Positions 43,536-51,915 of a DNA stretch of 64,000 nt are shown here, in pieces. Location: the NCBI GenBank assembly GCA_016192035.1, contig JACPUW010000041.1, positions 62,001 through 126,000 on the forward strand, in the 5' to 3' direction. Origin of the DNA: Bacteroidota bacterium. Its GTDB lineage: Bacteria; Bacteroidota; Bacteroidia; CAILMK01; JACPUW01. Every line of letters begins with the position of its first letter. Position 1 is the stretch's first letter. The position numbers were made by a program, and so were the translations under genes. The notes below the pieces were generated by a model. It saw nothing but the letters and a program-made list of their open reading frames with translations. It did no database searches and had not been told where the DNA came from.

Positions 43536-43676
43536 TTCAAACAAAGGCAAGGAAGGGCTGGGTTTCGCCCGGTGTTTGACAGTATTTCTCCCCATTAGAT
43601 AAAATAGTCCTGTGCGCCGCGCAATGGATTGATGGCCTGTTGTCAATCTAGGGCGCATGTTTTTACCCTCGAAGCA

Positions 43677-43684
43677 TATATTTG
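43677..43684 (+). promoter_or_regulatory. -7 promoter element (TATATTTG) upstream of the AAA/nuclease system
   Basis: An exact TAnnTTTG match, 20 bases before the ATG of a 63-residue frame (43705) and about 220 bases before the ATPase start. It is the only such match in the gap and is likely to drive the ATPase/nuclease operon. Confidence 0.45.
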
Positions 43685-43704
43685 TTGTCAATTCAATACT
43701 GGAA

Positions 43705-43896
43705 ATGGTATATTATGAGCCATATATGGCAGGAAAGCAGCAATGCCTAGTAATGGGCAAACGGAGAAACTTTAGTGCCATGTTATTTCTGGGCCAAGCC
43801 AAGATTCAATGTTATTTTATAATTGAATTAAATGAAGTAGCAGGAAGGGTTTTGCCTGTATTTCAAGGAAAAAGTCAGTTTTATGTAAGGAGATAA
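43705..43896 (+). CDS. Possible small protein (63 aa) leading the AAA/nuclease operon
   Basis: A short frame MVYYEPYMAGKQQCLVMGK... lies between a good -7 element (20 bases upstream) and the ATPase gene (11 bases downstream). Its last codons (AGG AGA TAA) also supply the only Shine-Dalgarno-like AGGAGA for the ATPase start, so translation could be coupled. It has no recognised domain and could be non-coding leader RNA instead. I annotate it with low confidence because of its position and promoter. Confidence 0.35.
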   Translation: MVYYEPYMAGKQQCLVMGKRRNFSAMLFLGQAKIQCYFIIELNEVAGRVLPVFQGKSQFYVRR

Positions 43897-43907
43897 ATAT
43901 AGTTAAA

Positions 43908-45128
43908 ATGAGCAGGTTGTACATTAAGAATTTTGGCCCTATCAAAGAGGGTTACAAAGAAGGAATTGAGATTAAGAAGGTAAGTGTATTTATTGGAAAT
44001 CAAGGGTCTGGTAAAAGCACTCTTGCTAAGGTAATTTCATCTCTGATGTGGTTAGAAAAAGCAATAAATAGAGGGGATGTGGATAAGGGGGATATAACAT
44101 TTAGGAAATTTCATGATATTTTTGATTATCAAAGAATTAGTAATTACTTTAAAAAGGACACGGAAATTGAGTATATAGGCAAAAGGGTTAGAATTATGTA
44201 CAATAGAAAGACCCAAGAATATCCCATAATCGAGCTAATAGATGGCCATGACTACCAAGTACCCAAGATTATGTATATGCCTTCAGAAAGAAATTTACTG
44301 AGTACCATTGAAAATGCATTTGGGCTTAAGAATCTTCCAGATAACCTCCATGATTTTGCAGAGGAAATGCGCAGGGGACAGTTAGAACTCAAGGAAAATT
44401 TGCTTGAATTGCCTATAGGAAATGTTCGGTATAGGTTTGACAAAGAAACAGGATCGTCGTTTATAGTAGGAAATGACTTTGAATTAGACCTTTTGGAATC
44501 ATCGAGTGGTTTTCAATCATTGGTGCCGATGTACCTTGTAGCTAAATTTCTTACAAATGAACTTGGAAAGGATGCCGATATACTGCGGGAGCAACTAAAT
44601 GTAGAACAATCTGTTAGGAGAAATCGGGAGATCGCCGCAATTATGTTTAGTAGTTTGTTGACTTCAGATGAAAAAAATATAAAAGTTGAAGAGATTGATA
44701 AGAGATACTTGAACACATCTTTTGTTAACATAGTAGAGGAACCTGAACAAAATTTGTATCCCACTTCACAGCAACAAGTTCTTTATCGTCTGTTGGAGTT
44801 AAATAACATGAACATAAACAATAAGTTGCTTATAACAACCCACAGTCCGTACATGATAAATTTCTTGACTTTGGCTGTAGAAGCCAATGGGGTAAAGGCT
44901 AAACCGCTTAATGACAAACAAAAGGGTAAACTGAATGCCATAGTTCCACTGAATGTAACCATTGATCCAAAAGAATTGGTGGTTTATGAGTTAGATGAAA
45001 GAAATGGCTCCATTTCAAAACTGGATGACTACCACGGTTTACCATCAGATGGCAATAAGTTAAATCATGAACTTTCAGCAGGTAATGATGCATTTATTGA
45101 GCTTCTAGAATTACAGAGAGGGCTATGA
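43908..45128 (+). CDS. AAA/ABC-type ATPase (AAA_15/OLD-like), probable defence ATPase
   Basis: 406 residues. It is an SMC/ABC-like ATPase with the FGPIKEGYKEG N-terminal strand, Walker A GNQGSGKST (residues 30-38), the signature-like ESSSGFQS near residue 197, Walker B VNIVEEPEQNLYP near 272-284 with two consecutive Glu, and the H-loop TTHSPY near 311. The insert between Walker A and signature has a helical lever-type region. The family is that of ATPases in defence systems such as Septu PtuA, PARIS AriA and OLD nucleases, but there is no TOPRIM domain. The next gene, overlapping by four bases, encodes a small PD-(D/E)XK-like protein, so the two form a regulatory-effector unit. AT-rich composition suggests acquisition. 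Confidence 0.82.
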   Translation: MSRLYIKNFGPIKEGYKEGIEIKKVSVFIGNQGSGKSTLAKVISSLMWLEKAINRGDVDKGDITFRKFHDIFDYQRISNYFKKDTEIEYIGKRVRIMYNRKTQEYPIIELIDGHDYQVPKIMYMPSERNLLSTIENAFGLKNLPDNLHDFAEEMRRGQLELKENLLELPIGNVRYRFDKETGSSFIVGNDFELDLLESSSGFQSLVPMYLVAKFLTNELGKDADILREQLNVEQSVRRNREIAAIMFSSLLTSDEKNIKVEEIDKRYLNTSFVNIVEEPEQNLYPTSQQQVLYRLLELNNMNINNKLLITTHSPYMINFLTLAVEANGVKAKPLNDKQKGKLNAIVPLNVTIDPKELVVYELDERNGSISKLDDYHGLPSDGNKLNHELSAGNDAFIELLELQRGL

Positions 45129-45628
45129 ATATCGATTTTAATGTAAGTCAATGTCAATGCCAAACAGATAAGGCGAGGTTTGGCCTATGTGATACCCCAT
45201 CACATGCGAAAACCCCAGCATACCTTGATGAAGTAGATGCTTCTAATTGGATTGCCATTGTGGATAACAAGATGAAATACCTTGTAACTTTTACAGCGAT
45301 AGATCACTGCATTGACATGAAAAGGCAGAATGGTAAAATGCTTGAACGGTGCGATTGCATGTTGACATACTGCTCAACAGTAATTCTCGTGGAGCTAAAA
45401 AAACAAAGGAAAAAGGGGAATGCTTGGGTGAAAAAAGCTGATTCTCAACTTAGGAATACGATAAAATATTTTGAACGAAGTCAATCGAATTTATATACGG
45501 AGAAACGGGCTTATATTGCTAACAGCGAGAAACCTATGTTTAAGGATAGTCAAATGGAGCGGATGAAGAGATTTTATGAAGAAACTGGTTATATACTAAA
45601 AATAAAAGCTGAAATAGAGCTTTCTTGA
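45125..45628 (+). CDS. Small Cys-rich PD-(D/E)XK-like protein, partner of the AAA ATPase
   Basis: 167 residues. I do not recognise a named family. The middle part reads as a restriction-endonuclease-like core: a beta strand with Asp77 (LERCDCMLTY), then ILVELKKQ with Glu90 and Lys92 on the next strand, and a helix with Gln108 (DSQLRNTIKYF), followed by a strand (KRAYIANSEKP). This gives a plausible D-x12-E-x-K active site. Seven cysteines (10, 12, 22, 62, 76, 78, 83), partly in CxC pairs, suggest a zinc-binding N-terminus. Its ATG overlaps the ATPase stop, so the two are co-translated. A nuclease effector released by the ATPase is the simplest inference. Confidence 0.68.
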   Translation: MNIDFNVSQCQCQTDKARFGLCDTPSHAKTPAYLDEVDASNWIAIVDNKMKYLVTFTAIDHCIDMKRQNGKMLERCDCMLTYCSTVILVELKKQRKKGNAWVKKADSQLRNTIKYFERSQSNLYTEKRAYIANSEKPMFKDSQMERMKRFYEETGYILKIKAEIELS

Positions 45629-45633
45629 CCAAA

Positions 45634-45686
45634 TTCCGTTGCAGGCTGATTTTGGGGTAAATCTTACCATTAGATTCGCAATGGAA
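45634..45686. terminator. Nested hairpin between convergent genes, possible bidirectional terminator
   Basis: Outer arms TTCCGTTGC (45634-45642) and GCAATGGAA (45678-45686) pair with one G-U, and an inner perfect hairpin GGTAA-ATC-TTACC (45656-45668) lies within. It sits exactly between the ends of two convergent genes. The T run is weak, so the terminator call is tentative. Confidence 0.3.
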
Positions 45687-45696
45687 TAAAAATCAA

Positions 45697-46554
45697 TTAG
45701 ATACTAAGGCCAAGCCTGCCAAGCACCTCGGCTATAAATGAGTCCATCCTTGAGAACGCAAACCATTTTTTGCCCAGGTCTTTGAGTGATGCCCCCAAGT
45801 GGTAAAGCTCCTTTTGGTCAATGATCAAAAAGCGGTCGTGGCTGTGGGCAAAGGCCTTGGCAACTATGGGCGGGTATTGGCCGTGGTGCCGGTCCAGGTC
45901 TAGCTGGACTTGTCTGGAAATGGACTTTGTGAAGATGGTGGCGGTAACCTCACTGTTTCGCTTGGCGAGCAGGGTTAGCACGGTTTCGTCCACATAGTTG
46001 TCTATGAGTATAATGTCATGCTTAGCCCGTTTAACAATTTCTGCCGCAAACACGTAGGCATCAAATACCTGTCCTTCAAAGAAAACCCCCTGGTTGGGCA
46101 GCGCTTGTGTGTTGAGTTGCAACGAAATCTCTTTCACTTCTTTGCTCAGGTTTTCAACGTGGTTTTCCATCCTGTCCATCCGTTGGTTTAGGGCGTATCC
46201 CTTGAGCAGATAGTCGCGCAGCACCTGGGTAGCCCATATGCGGAACTGTGTGCCTTGCTTGGAGTTTACTCGGTAACCTACTGAAATAATGGCATCTAGG
46301 TTATAGTATTCAATTTCTCTATTAACTGTCCTACCTGCTTCCATTTGAACTGTTGCATTTTTTGCAACTGTTGCTTCTTGGCTGAGTTCGCCTTCAGTGT
46401 AAATATTTCTTAAGTGCCTTGATATTACCGATTTATCCCTATTGAATAATTGAGATATCTGCTTTAGTGTAAGCCAAACGGTTTCGTCTTCAAGCCTTAC
46501 CTCTATGTGTTGGGCTACTTCATCGGGCTTGTAGAGAATGATTTCGTTTTTCAT
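45697..46554 (-). CDS. RhuM-family protein with C-terminal PLD-like domain
   Basis: 285 residues. The N-terminal half is RhuM-like (virulence RhuM/ORF6N-type DNA-binding): YKPDEVAQHIEVRLEDETVW, LKQISQLFNRDKSVISRHLR, and the YYNLDAIISVGYRVNS motif. A coiled-coil (RMDRMENHVENLSKEVKE) leads to a C-terminal PLD-like domain with SHDRFLIID and YHLGASLKDLG, a single-HKD-type site in which the Lys is replaced. Such proteins are frequent in mobile or defence loci of Bacteroidota; function unknown, with nucleic-acid binding or cleavage a plausible role. It converges on the AAA/nuclease operon. Confidence 0.83.
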   Translation of the reverse strand: MKNEIILYKPDEVAQHIEVRLEDETVWLTLKQISQLFNRDKSVISRHLRNIYTEGELSQEATVAKNATVQMEAGRTVNREIEYYNLDAIISVGYRVNSKQGTQFRIWATQVLRDYLLKGYALNQRMDRMENHVENLSKEVKEISLQLNTQALPNQGVFFEGQVFDAYVFAAEIVKRAKHDIILIDNYVDETVLTLLAKRNSEVTATIFTKSISRQVQLDLDRHHGQYPPIVAKAFAHSHDRFLIIDQKELYHLGASLKDLGKKWFAFSRMDSFIAEVLGRLGLSI

Positions 46555-46641
46555 GGGGCATTGGTTTTTGTATTGTCACTATCAGGTATATAGAGAAATG
46601 GGTATTGGTATTGCCACGGGTTTATCTGTGTGGTGTTTTAA

Positions 46642-46649
46642 CAAAAGTA
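46642..46649 (-). promoter_or_regulatory. -7 promoter element (TACTTTTG) of the RhuM gene
   Basis: Minus-strand TACTTTTG is an exact TAnnTTTG match, 88 bases upstream of the RhuM start at 46554. The leader would be longer than for the other genes here. Confidence 0.3.
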
Positions 46650-46795
46650 CACAACATGCACCATAGGCCGCAGGGAAGTGCTTGGGGGCTACAGTAAATA
46701 TTGATATATAAATCAATTTTACCTAGCTTGAAATCAATAAATTGAATCCGAAATATTTCACGCCTTCACAGGTCGTTTTATAGTAAAAAAATCAA

Positions 46796-47248
46796 TTAAC
46801 CCATCACCTGTATGTGGTGTGTTTTTGCCTTCACCGAGTCTATTACCTTGGATATTATCCCGTTTTCATCAATCACAAAAGTTGTCCTTTTGGTGTCCAT
46901 GTACTTGCGCCCGTACATGCTCTTCTCGCCCCAAACCCCGTATGACTCGTGCATGGCCCGGTCAGTGTCCACCAACAATTTATAGGGCAGTTGGTGTTTT
47001 AAAGCAAAACCACCGTGTGACTTGGCTGAATCCGTGCTAACCCCCAGTACTGCATATCCTGCCTGGCGCAGTTCGTCATAGTGATCGCGCAGGTTGCAGG
47101 CCTCGGCAGTACAGGTGGGGGTGTTGTCTTTTGGGTAAAAGAACAAAACAAGTTTTCTTCCTTTATAGTCGTTCAGTTTGTGCGTTTTGCCGTCTTGGTC
47201 TAACGAGGAAAAGGCGGGTGCGGCTTGGCCACTAATGGGCATGGTCAT
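46796..47248 (-). CDS. bcp: Thioredoxin-dependent peroxiredoxin (PrxQ/Bcp type)
   Basis: 150 residues of the AhpC-TSA family, BCP/PrxQ subtype. The catalytic segment is LVLFFYPKDNTPTCTAEACN, with peroxidatic Cys46 and resolving Cys51 (CxxxxC), and DTDRAMHESYGVWGEKSMYG follows as in PrxQ proteins. It reduces hydrogen peroxide and organic hydroperoxides with thioredoxin. It is the last gene of a compact minus-strand operon, with one base between it and the M23 peptidase. Confidence 0.92.
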   Translation of the reverse strand: MTMPISGQAAPAFSSLDQDGKTHKLNDYKGRKLVLFFYPKDNTPTCTAEACNLRDHYDELRQAGYAVLGVSTDSAKSHGGFALKHQLPYKLLVDTDRAMHESYGVWGEKSMYGRKYMDTKRTTFVIDENGIISKVIDSVKAKTHHIQVMG

Positions 47249-47249
47249 A

Positions 47250-49037
47250 CTACTTATTGAATTTTACGGTTTTGCGGGCCTCATTGCCCACCTTATCCTT
47301 AACCACTATTTCCAGCACATGTTCACCGCTCCCTAAATTTTCATCAAAATACCAGGTGATCAGGCCGGTTTTATAGTCGTGCTGCATAGGGACAAAAACA
47401 CCGTCCATATACGCCCTGTAATGGTGAATGCCGCTTAAGTTGTCGCCTATTTTTACCTGTATGCTCTTATACCTAGCCATATTCTTCCCATTATACACAT
47501 TGTAAAGTGAAATCATGGGGGATATGGTGTCTATGTCCACATAGAACCTGCCGAAATAACGTGCCCTGGTCCGCATCCATCCATCTTCAAATACACCGCC
47601 CTCACTAATTCCCGAGCGGCAAATCACGGCCTTGCCCTCATACTTGGGTGCAATATTTTGGGTGCGAATGGCAACGCCATAAAATTTATGTATTGGTGTG
47701 TTGCTGTGGTGTACCAGGTGTACATCAGAGTACCCCTTACTGCTTGTCCCGGTGTTTTCATATTGTAATTCAAACGGTTCATAAAAGCAATCTTTTGGAA
47801 AATCCAAGACGATATATGGGGTTTCATACGTGCTGTGGCGGTCATGGGGAATTGATGCGACACCGGCCGCACCCAGTTTTGACTCGCTAAAGTGATACCC
47901 ATCCTGGCCCCTTACATCAAACTGAAGCACCGACTGGTTGCCGGTCCGGTCTGCAACATGTATTTCCACGTGATATATAGAATCGGGGGCCAATTGCAGG
48001 ATCCCATTGTTTACCGCTGATGAGTAAACGCCCAGTTTATTGCCAGGCAGCAACAGGGCGCGGTAGTAGTACTTGCCTTTTTGCTTTAGTGCCTCATAGT
48101 CTATCATGGCGTTTAAGTAGCGCGTTTTTGTAAAGGGCACCCTATCAATGTCTTGACTAAAAAATGTCTTTCCATTTACTAGTACCTCTATGATAGCCAC
48201 GCCCAGCCTATTGTATGACCCATTGTGAAAATCGTTGGCTTCCAGGCCAAAGGCTATCTTGTTCTGACCTTGTATTTCCTTGACGTAGTTAAGCCTATAG
48301 CGGTTATCCTTGCCCACTACCACCACTTCTGCCGGCGCACTTACCTTGGAAATCGATTTGCCATTGCTATATACCACCCTTGCCATGCTTTCATCACCAA
48401 TGGGATACACCAACAATTTATACATACGGGGGGCAATTTCGTCGTGTACGGGTATGCCAAGCATAAGGGGGTCCACAGGTACCTGATTTTTGGTTTCCCT
48501 AAGTTCAAAGTGCAGGTGAGGGGCCCTTGATGCGCCCGAATTGCCCGATATGGCTACCACATCCCCTTTTTTTACATTGATTTCGTTTTTTCCCAGGTAC
48601 ACCTCTATCTCCCATGATTCTTTTTCTTTTTGAATTGACCTTACAAAACGTTCTATATCATCGTTAAAGCTAAGCAGGTGGGCATACACGGAGGTATAGC
48701 CATTGGGGTGGTCTATATATAGGGTAGTACCATAGTCGTAGGTAGAGACTTTTAGCCTGGATACATATCCGTCGGCCACTGCATGTAGGGGCATGCCCAC
48801 CACGCCTTTGGTTTTTAAGTCAAGCCCTCCATGGAAATGATTGGATCTCAGTTCTCCAAAGTTTCCTGCCAATATAAGAGGCTCGCCAGGGGGTAGCGGT
48901 GAGCCAAAGCCCATGTCAACTGGCAATGGGCTTGACGCTGTGAGCACTACACAGATTATGGCTATTGCCAGGCTAGGTATGGAGGTATTCAAAGGAGGGA
49001 GGCTATTTGATGGCACAACGCAAAGATGGGCGGCCAT
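47250..49037 (-). CDS. M23 (LytM-type) metallopeptidase, exported
   Basis: 595 residues. The M23 domain is at the N-terminal side: His69 and Asp73 in NHFHGGLD, and HLHFE near residues 175-179, together the LytM zinc ligands. The remainder is a long beta-rich domain that may bind cell wall. The frame starts at ATG 49037, which lies 35 bases inside the upstream FAH gene; a TTG at 48992 is an alternative. A signal segment (PSLAIAIICVVLTASS) supports export. The enzyme would cleave peptidoglycan cross-links or act as an activator of amidases. It is in a five-gene operon. Confidence 0.87.
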   Translation of the reverse strand: MAAHLCVVPSNSLPPLNTSIPSLAIAIICVVLTASSPLPVDMGFGSPLPPGEPLILAGNFGELRSNHFHGGLDLKTKGVVGMPLHAVADGYVSRLKVSTYDYGTTLYIDHPNGYTSVYAHLLSFNDDIERFVRSIQKEKESWEIEVYLGKNEINVKKGDVVAISGNSGASRAPHLHFELRETKNQVPVDPLMLGIPVHDEIAPRMYKLLVYPIGDESMARVVYSNGKSISKVSAPAEVVVVGKDNRYRLNYVKEIQGQNKIAFGLEANDFHNGSYNRLGVAIIEVLVNGKTFFSQDIDRVPFTKTRYLNAMIDYEALKQKGKYYYRALLLPGNKLGVYSSAVNNGILQLAPDSIYHVEIHVADRTGNQSVLQFDVRGQDGYHFSESKLGAAGVASIPHDRHSTYETPYIVLDFPKDCFYEPFELQYENTGTSSKGYSDVHLVHHSNTPIHKFYGVAIRTQNIAPKYEGKAVICRSGISEGGVFEDGWMRTRARYFGRFYVDIDTISPMISLYNVYNGKNMARYKSIQVKIGDNLSGIHHYRAYMDGVFVPMQHDYKTGLITWYFDENLGSGEHVLEIVVKDKVGNEARKTVKFNK

Positions 49038-49614
49038 CTATATGCCCTTGGAACAAATCGCCCACAGCTATGGGGCCTACCCCGCTCGGGGTACCGGTAA
49101 AGAGCATGTCGCCTTGGCGCAACATAAAATACTGGGATACAAAGGAGATGATGCGGTCTATGGGGTAAATCATCTGTGAGGTATTGCCCTGCTGCACTGG
49201 CACCCCATTTTTGTGCAAATCAAAGGGTAGCTGGGTCAGGGGCGGCAGCTCTTCTAGGGGTATGAAACTGCCTACTACTGCCGAGCCATCAAACGCTTTG
49301 GAGAGTTCCCAGGGCAAACCTTTTAATTTGAGTTTATCTTGGGTGTCGCGCGCGGTCAGGTCTATGCCAAGTGCCACCTCTTGGTAGTAAGTATGGGCAA
49401 ATCGCTCTTCTATGTGTTTTCCGTTTTTTGCTATCTTCACCACTATCTCAGCTTCATAATGAATGTTTTGTGAGTGTTCGGGGTAAAAAAACGGCTTGCC
49501 ATCCAAGAGTATGGAAGAATCCGGTTTCAAAAAGATGACGGGTTCGGTGGGCACCTCGTTCTTGAGCTCTTCTATGTGTTTCACATAGTTGCGCCCTACA
49601 CAGATAATTTTCAT
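49003..49614 (-). CDS. Fumarylacetoacetate-hydrolase (FAH)-family protein
   Basis: 203 residues, the short single-domain FAH type (FahD1-like acylpyruvase, oxaloacetate decarboxylase or related). Seen are ICVGRNYVKHIEEL, PVIFLKPDSSIL, HYEAEIVVKIA with the metal-binding Glu pair, GIDLTARD, KAFDGSAVVGSFIP and LFTGTPSGVGPIAVGD. The reaction is hydrolysis of acylpyruvates or decarboxylation of oxaloacetate. Its start overlaps the M3 peptidase stop by four bases. Confidence 0.9.
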   Translation of the reverse strand: MKIICVGRNYVKHIEELKNEVPTEPVIFLKPDSSILLDGKPFFYPEHSQNIHYEAEIVVKIAKNGKHIEERFAHTYYQEVALGIDLTARDTQDKLKLKGLPWELSKAFDGSAVVGSFIPLEELPPLTQLPFDLHKNGVPVQQGNTSQMIYPIDRIISFVSQYFMLRQGDMLFTGTPSGVGPIAVGDLFQGHIDGRPSLRCAIK

Positions 49615-51362
49615 GAAGGTACCGTGTCGCTTACCAGTTGTTGGTAGGCCTGGTTAAGCCGCTCCAGTTCAGACCACACAAAATCGAGTAACCCTTTCAC
49701 ATAGTCGGGTGAAAAGTCAAAGGAAATACCCGCTGCCTTATATATATCGGGAATGGATTTGGTATATCCAAGTGATAAGGCTTCCTTGTATCGCTTAAGT
49801 CCTTTTATCGGGTCGTCCTTATAGTTCCTCCAAACAGCTATGGCCCCTAATTGGGCAATACCGTACTCAATGTAATAAAAGGGTACTTCAATAATGTGCA
49901 GTTGTTTCTGCCACATATTGCGCTTATACTTGTCAAAGTCTTTAAAATCAACCAGTGGTGAGTTAAATCGGTCATAAATGTCCACCCAGGCATCGTCCCT
50001 TTCCTGGCGTCCGTGGGCAGGATGGGTATATAGCCAGTGCTGGAAACAGTCCACCGTGGCAATCCAGGGCAACACGTCAAGGGTGCTTTCCAATTGCTCT
50101 ATTTTAGCCCTAAGTAAATCACTTTCATCTGAAAAGTAGGTATCCCAGCCGTCCATCGAAATAAGTTCCATGCTCATGGATGCCAGTTCGGCAACTTCAC
50201 TTGGGCAGTGCTTCAATTGGTTTACGCCCAGATTGCGGCAAAGAATGCTGTGTACCGCATGGCCACCTTCATGTACCATGGTTGTCACATCGCGCATATT
50301 GCCCGTGGCGTTCATGAAAATGAAAGGAACGCCGTGTTCGTCCAGCGGATAATTGTAGCCACCGGGTGCCTTTCCTTTTCGTGAATCTAAATCAAGGAAC
50401 CCAAGACCTGCCATGGATTCAAGGGTTTCCTTAAAAAGCGGGTCTATCTTTTCAAAACAGGCAATGGATTTGGCTAGCAATTCATCTCCCAGATCAAACG
50501 GCTTTAGGGGTTTGTTGCTATGGGTGTTAACCTGTAAGTCGTACGGATGTAGGGTACTCAGGCCAAGTTTTTCCTTGCGCAGGGCCAAGAGTTTCTCCTG
50601 TACGGGTAGGGCAATCTCTTCTACCGTTTGGTGAAAGGTTTTCACGTCGGCAACGGTGTAATCAAACCGGCCTAGGGCCCGGTGCTTGTAGTCGCGATAA
50701 TTATCGAAACCCGCGTTGATGGCCTGCTGGTGCCGAAGGGCTATCTGCTTGTCAAGTATGTCGTCTATTTTCCCTTTTACCCCATGCCGCTCTTCACTTA
50801 TCTTTAGGTAGATCTCCCGGCGCAGGTCGCGGTCAGGGTTCCGCAAATAGGCACTTGCTTGCTGCACAGTAAGTTCTTTCCCTTGGTGCTGAACCACCAA
50901 ACCGCCCACGATGGAAGCATATGCCTGGCTCAAATTGGTTTGCTCCACTTCAAGAGGGATATTTTCATCCCTATGCAATTCCAAGGTCAACAGTGATTTG
51001 CGCTTGAAATTCAAGTAAGGAACGTCAGGCAGTTTTGAAAAGTACGGAAGGGAGGTTATGTGCTGTGTGAGCCGGTGTTCTTCTTTTACCAATTCGGGTT
51101 GTATCTCTTTGATAAAAAAGCTGTAAGCATCTGAACGCGCTTGATCATCGGTCTGCCGGGTGTAGTTTATGTACCGCCAGGCCAGGTCTTCATTTAGAAA
51201 AGCATCCAACTCGGAGTGCTTTGCTATCAGTTCCTCCAAATTAGATACCTCTGTGATTTCCCCTTGTTTCAGCGCATCATAGAACGGCCTTATTTCATCA
51301 AAGTTTCTAAGAATGAACTCTTTGGGTAAGAAATTGCGGGCTTTTTTTTCAAACTTTCTCAT
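49611..51362 (-). CDS. pepF: M3-family oligoendopeptidase (PepF type)
   Basis: 583 residues. The zinc motif HEGGH lies near residue 360 in MVHEGGHAVHSILC, with a downstream Glu in CPSEVAELASMSMEL. Length and order match the oligoendopeptidase F group of M3 metallopeptidases, which are cytoplasmic and cleave short peptides. It overlaps the upstream DUF5606 gene by 14 bases and the downstream FAH gene by four. Confidence 0.92.
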   Translation of the reverse strand: MRKFEKKARNFLPKEFILRNFDEIRPFYDALKQGEITEVSNLEELIAKHSELDAFLNEDLAWRYINYTRQTDDQARSDAYSFFIKEIQPELVKEEHRLTQHITSLPYFSKLPDVPYLNFKRKSLLTLELHRDENIPLEVEQTNLSQAYASIVGGLVVQHQGKELTVQQASAYLRNPDRDLRREIYLKISEERHGVKGKIDDILDKQIALRHQQAINAGFDNYRDYKHRALGRFDYTVADVKTFHQTVEEIALPVQEKLLALRKEKLGLSTLHPYDLQVNTHSNKPLKPFDLGDELLAKSIACFEKIDPLFKETLESMAGLGFLDLDSRKGKAPGGYNYPLDEHGVPFIFMNATGNMRDVTTMVHEGGHAVHSILCRNLGVNQLKHCPSEVAELASMSMELISMDGWDTYFSDESDLLRAKIEQLESTLDVLPWIATVDCFQHWLYTHPAHGRQERDDAWVDIYDRFNSPLVDFKDFDKYKRNMWQKQLHIIEVPFYYIEYGIAQLGAIAVWRNYKDDPIKGLKRYKEALSLGYTKSIPDIYKAAGISFDFSPDYVKGLLDFVWSELERLNQAYQQLVSDTVPS

Positions 51363-51735
51363 TTTCCCCTGTTTGATTCAGTATAGTAAACCACTTAAGT
51401 ATTTTCTTTAGGTCGCTCATAAACACTTTGGCTTCGTTATGGTTGGGCGCTGTGGCTTTAAAGTACTCGCGTATGCCAGCCGGCGAATCTTGGACACTAG
51501 GCAATGGCAATTCGCTTTTTTCCATTAAATCAAATACTTGACCTAAGAAAAGGTCTGAATTGTCAGAAGTGAAAATGGTTATCTTGTCCAAAAGCGAAAT
51601 CTGGAAATTACTGCTCACCGGAAAACGCTTTCGTCTGTCTTCCAAGCTTTCCACAATGATTTGCTTTGGGGTTTCGGCCAATACGCGGTACAATCCCGGT
51701 TTTCCAGTAATGGATACAATCTTATCGATTTTCAT
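51349..51735 (-). CDS. DUF5606 domain protein
   Basis: 128 residues from ATG 51735. The open frame extends to 51789, but the family begins with KIDKIVSITGKPGLYRVLAE and a -7 element lies 20 bases upstream of 51735. The body (KQIIVESLEDRRKRFPVSSN, LGQVFDLMEKSEL, AKVFMSDLKKILKWFTIL) matches DUF5606, a small conserved Bacteroidota family of unknown function. It opens a tightly packed operon of peptidases and a peroxiredoxin. Confidence 0.85.
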   Translation of the reverse strand: MKIDKIVSITGKPGLYRVLAETPKQIIVESLEDRRKRFPVSSNFQISLLDKITIFTSDNSDLFLGQVFDLMEKSELPLPSVQDSPAGIREYFKATAPNHNEAKVFMSDLKKILKWFTILNQTGENEKV

Positions 51736-51754
51736 GTAAAGTGCTAAAAGCGGG

Positions 51755-51762
51755 CAAAAATA
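51755..51762 (-). promoter_or_regulatory. -7 promoter element (TATTTTTG) of the DUF5606-pepF-FAH-M23-prxQ operon
   Basis: Minus-strand TATTTTTG matches TAnnTTTG exactly and lies 20 bases upstream of ATG 51735. It supports the short start of the DUF5606 gene. Confidence 0.45.
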
Positions 51763-51915
51763 AATCTGCCTAACCATTGCAGCAGGCATTTGTGTTAATC
51801 AACAATAAACACGTCCTTAACCCAACCTTTTTCTACACCGTCTGTTTCAACAGCCAATGTTTCAATTTTTATCACATCTTTGCCGCCCAACGCAATTTAT
51901 CTGGATCATTTGCTT

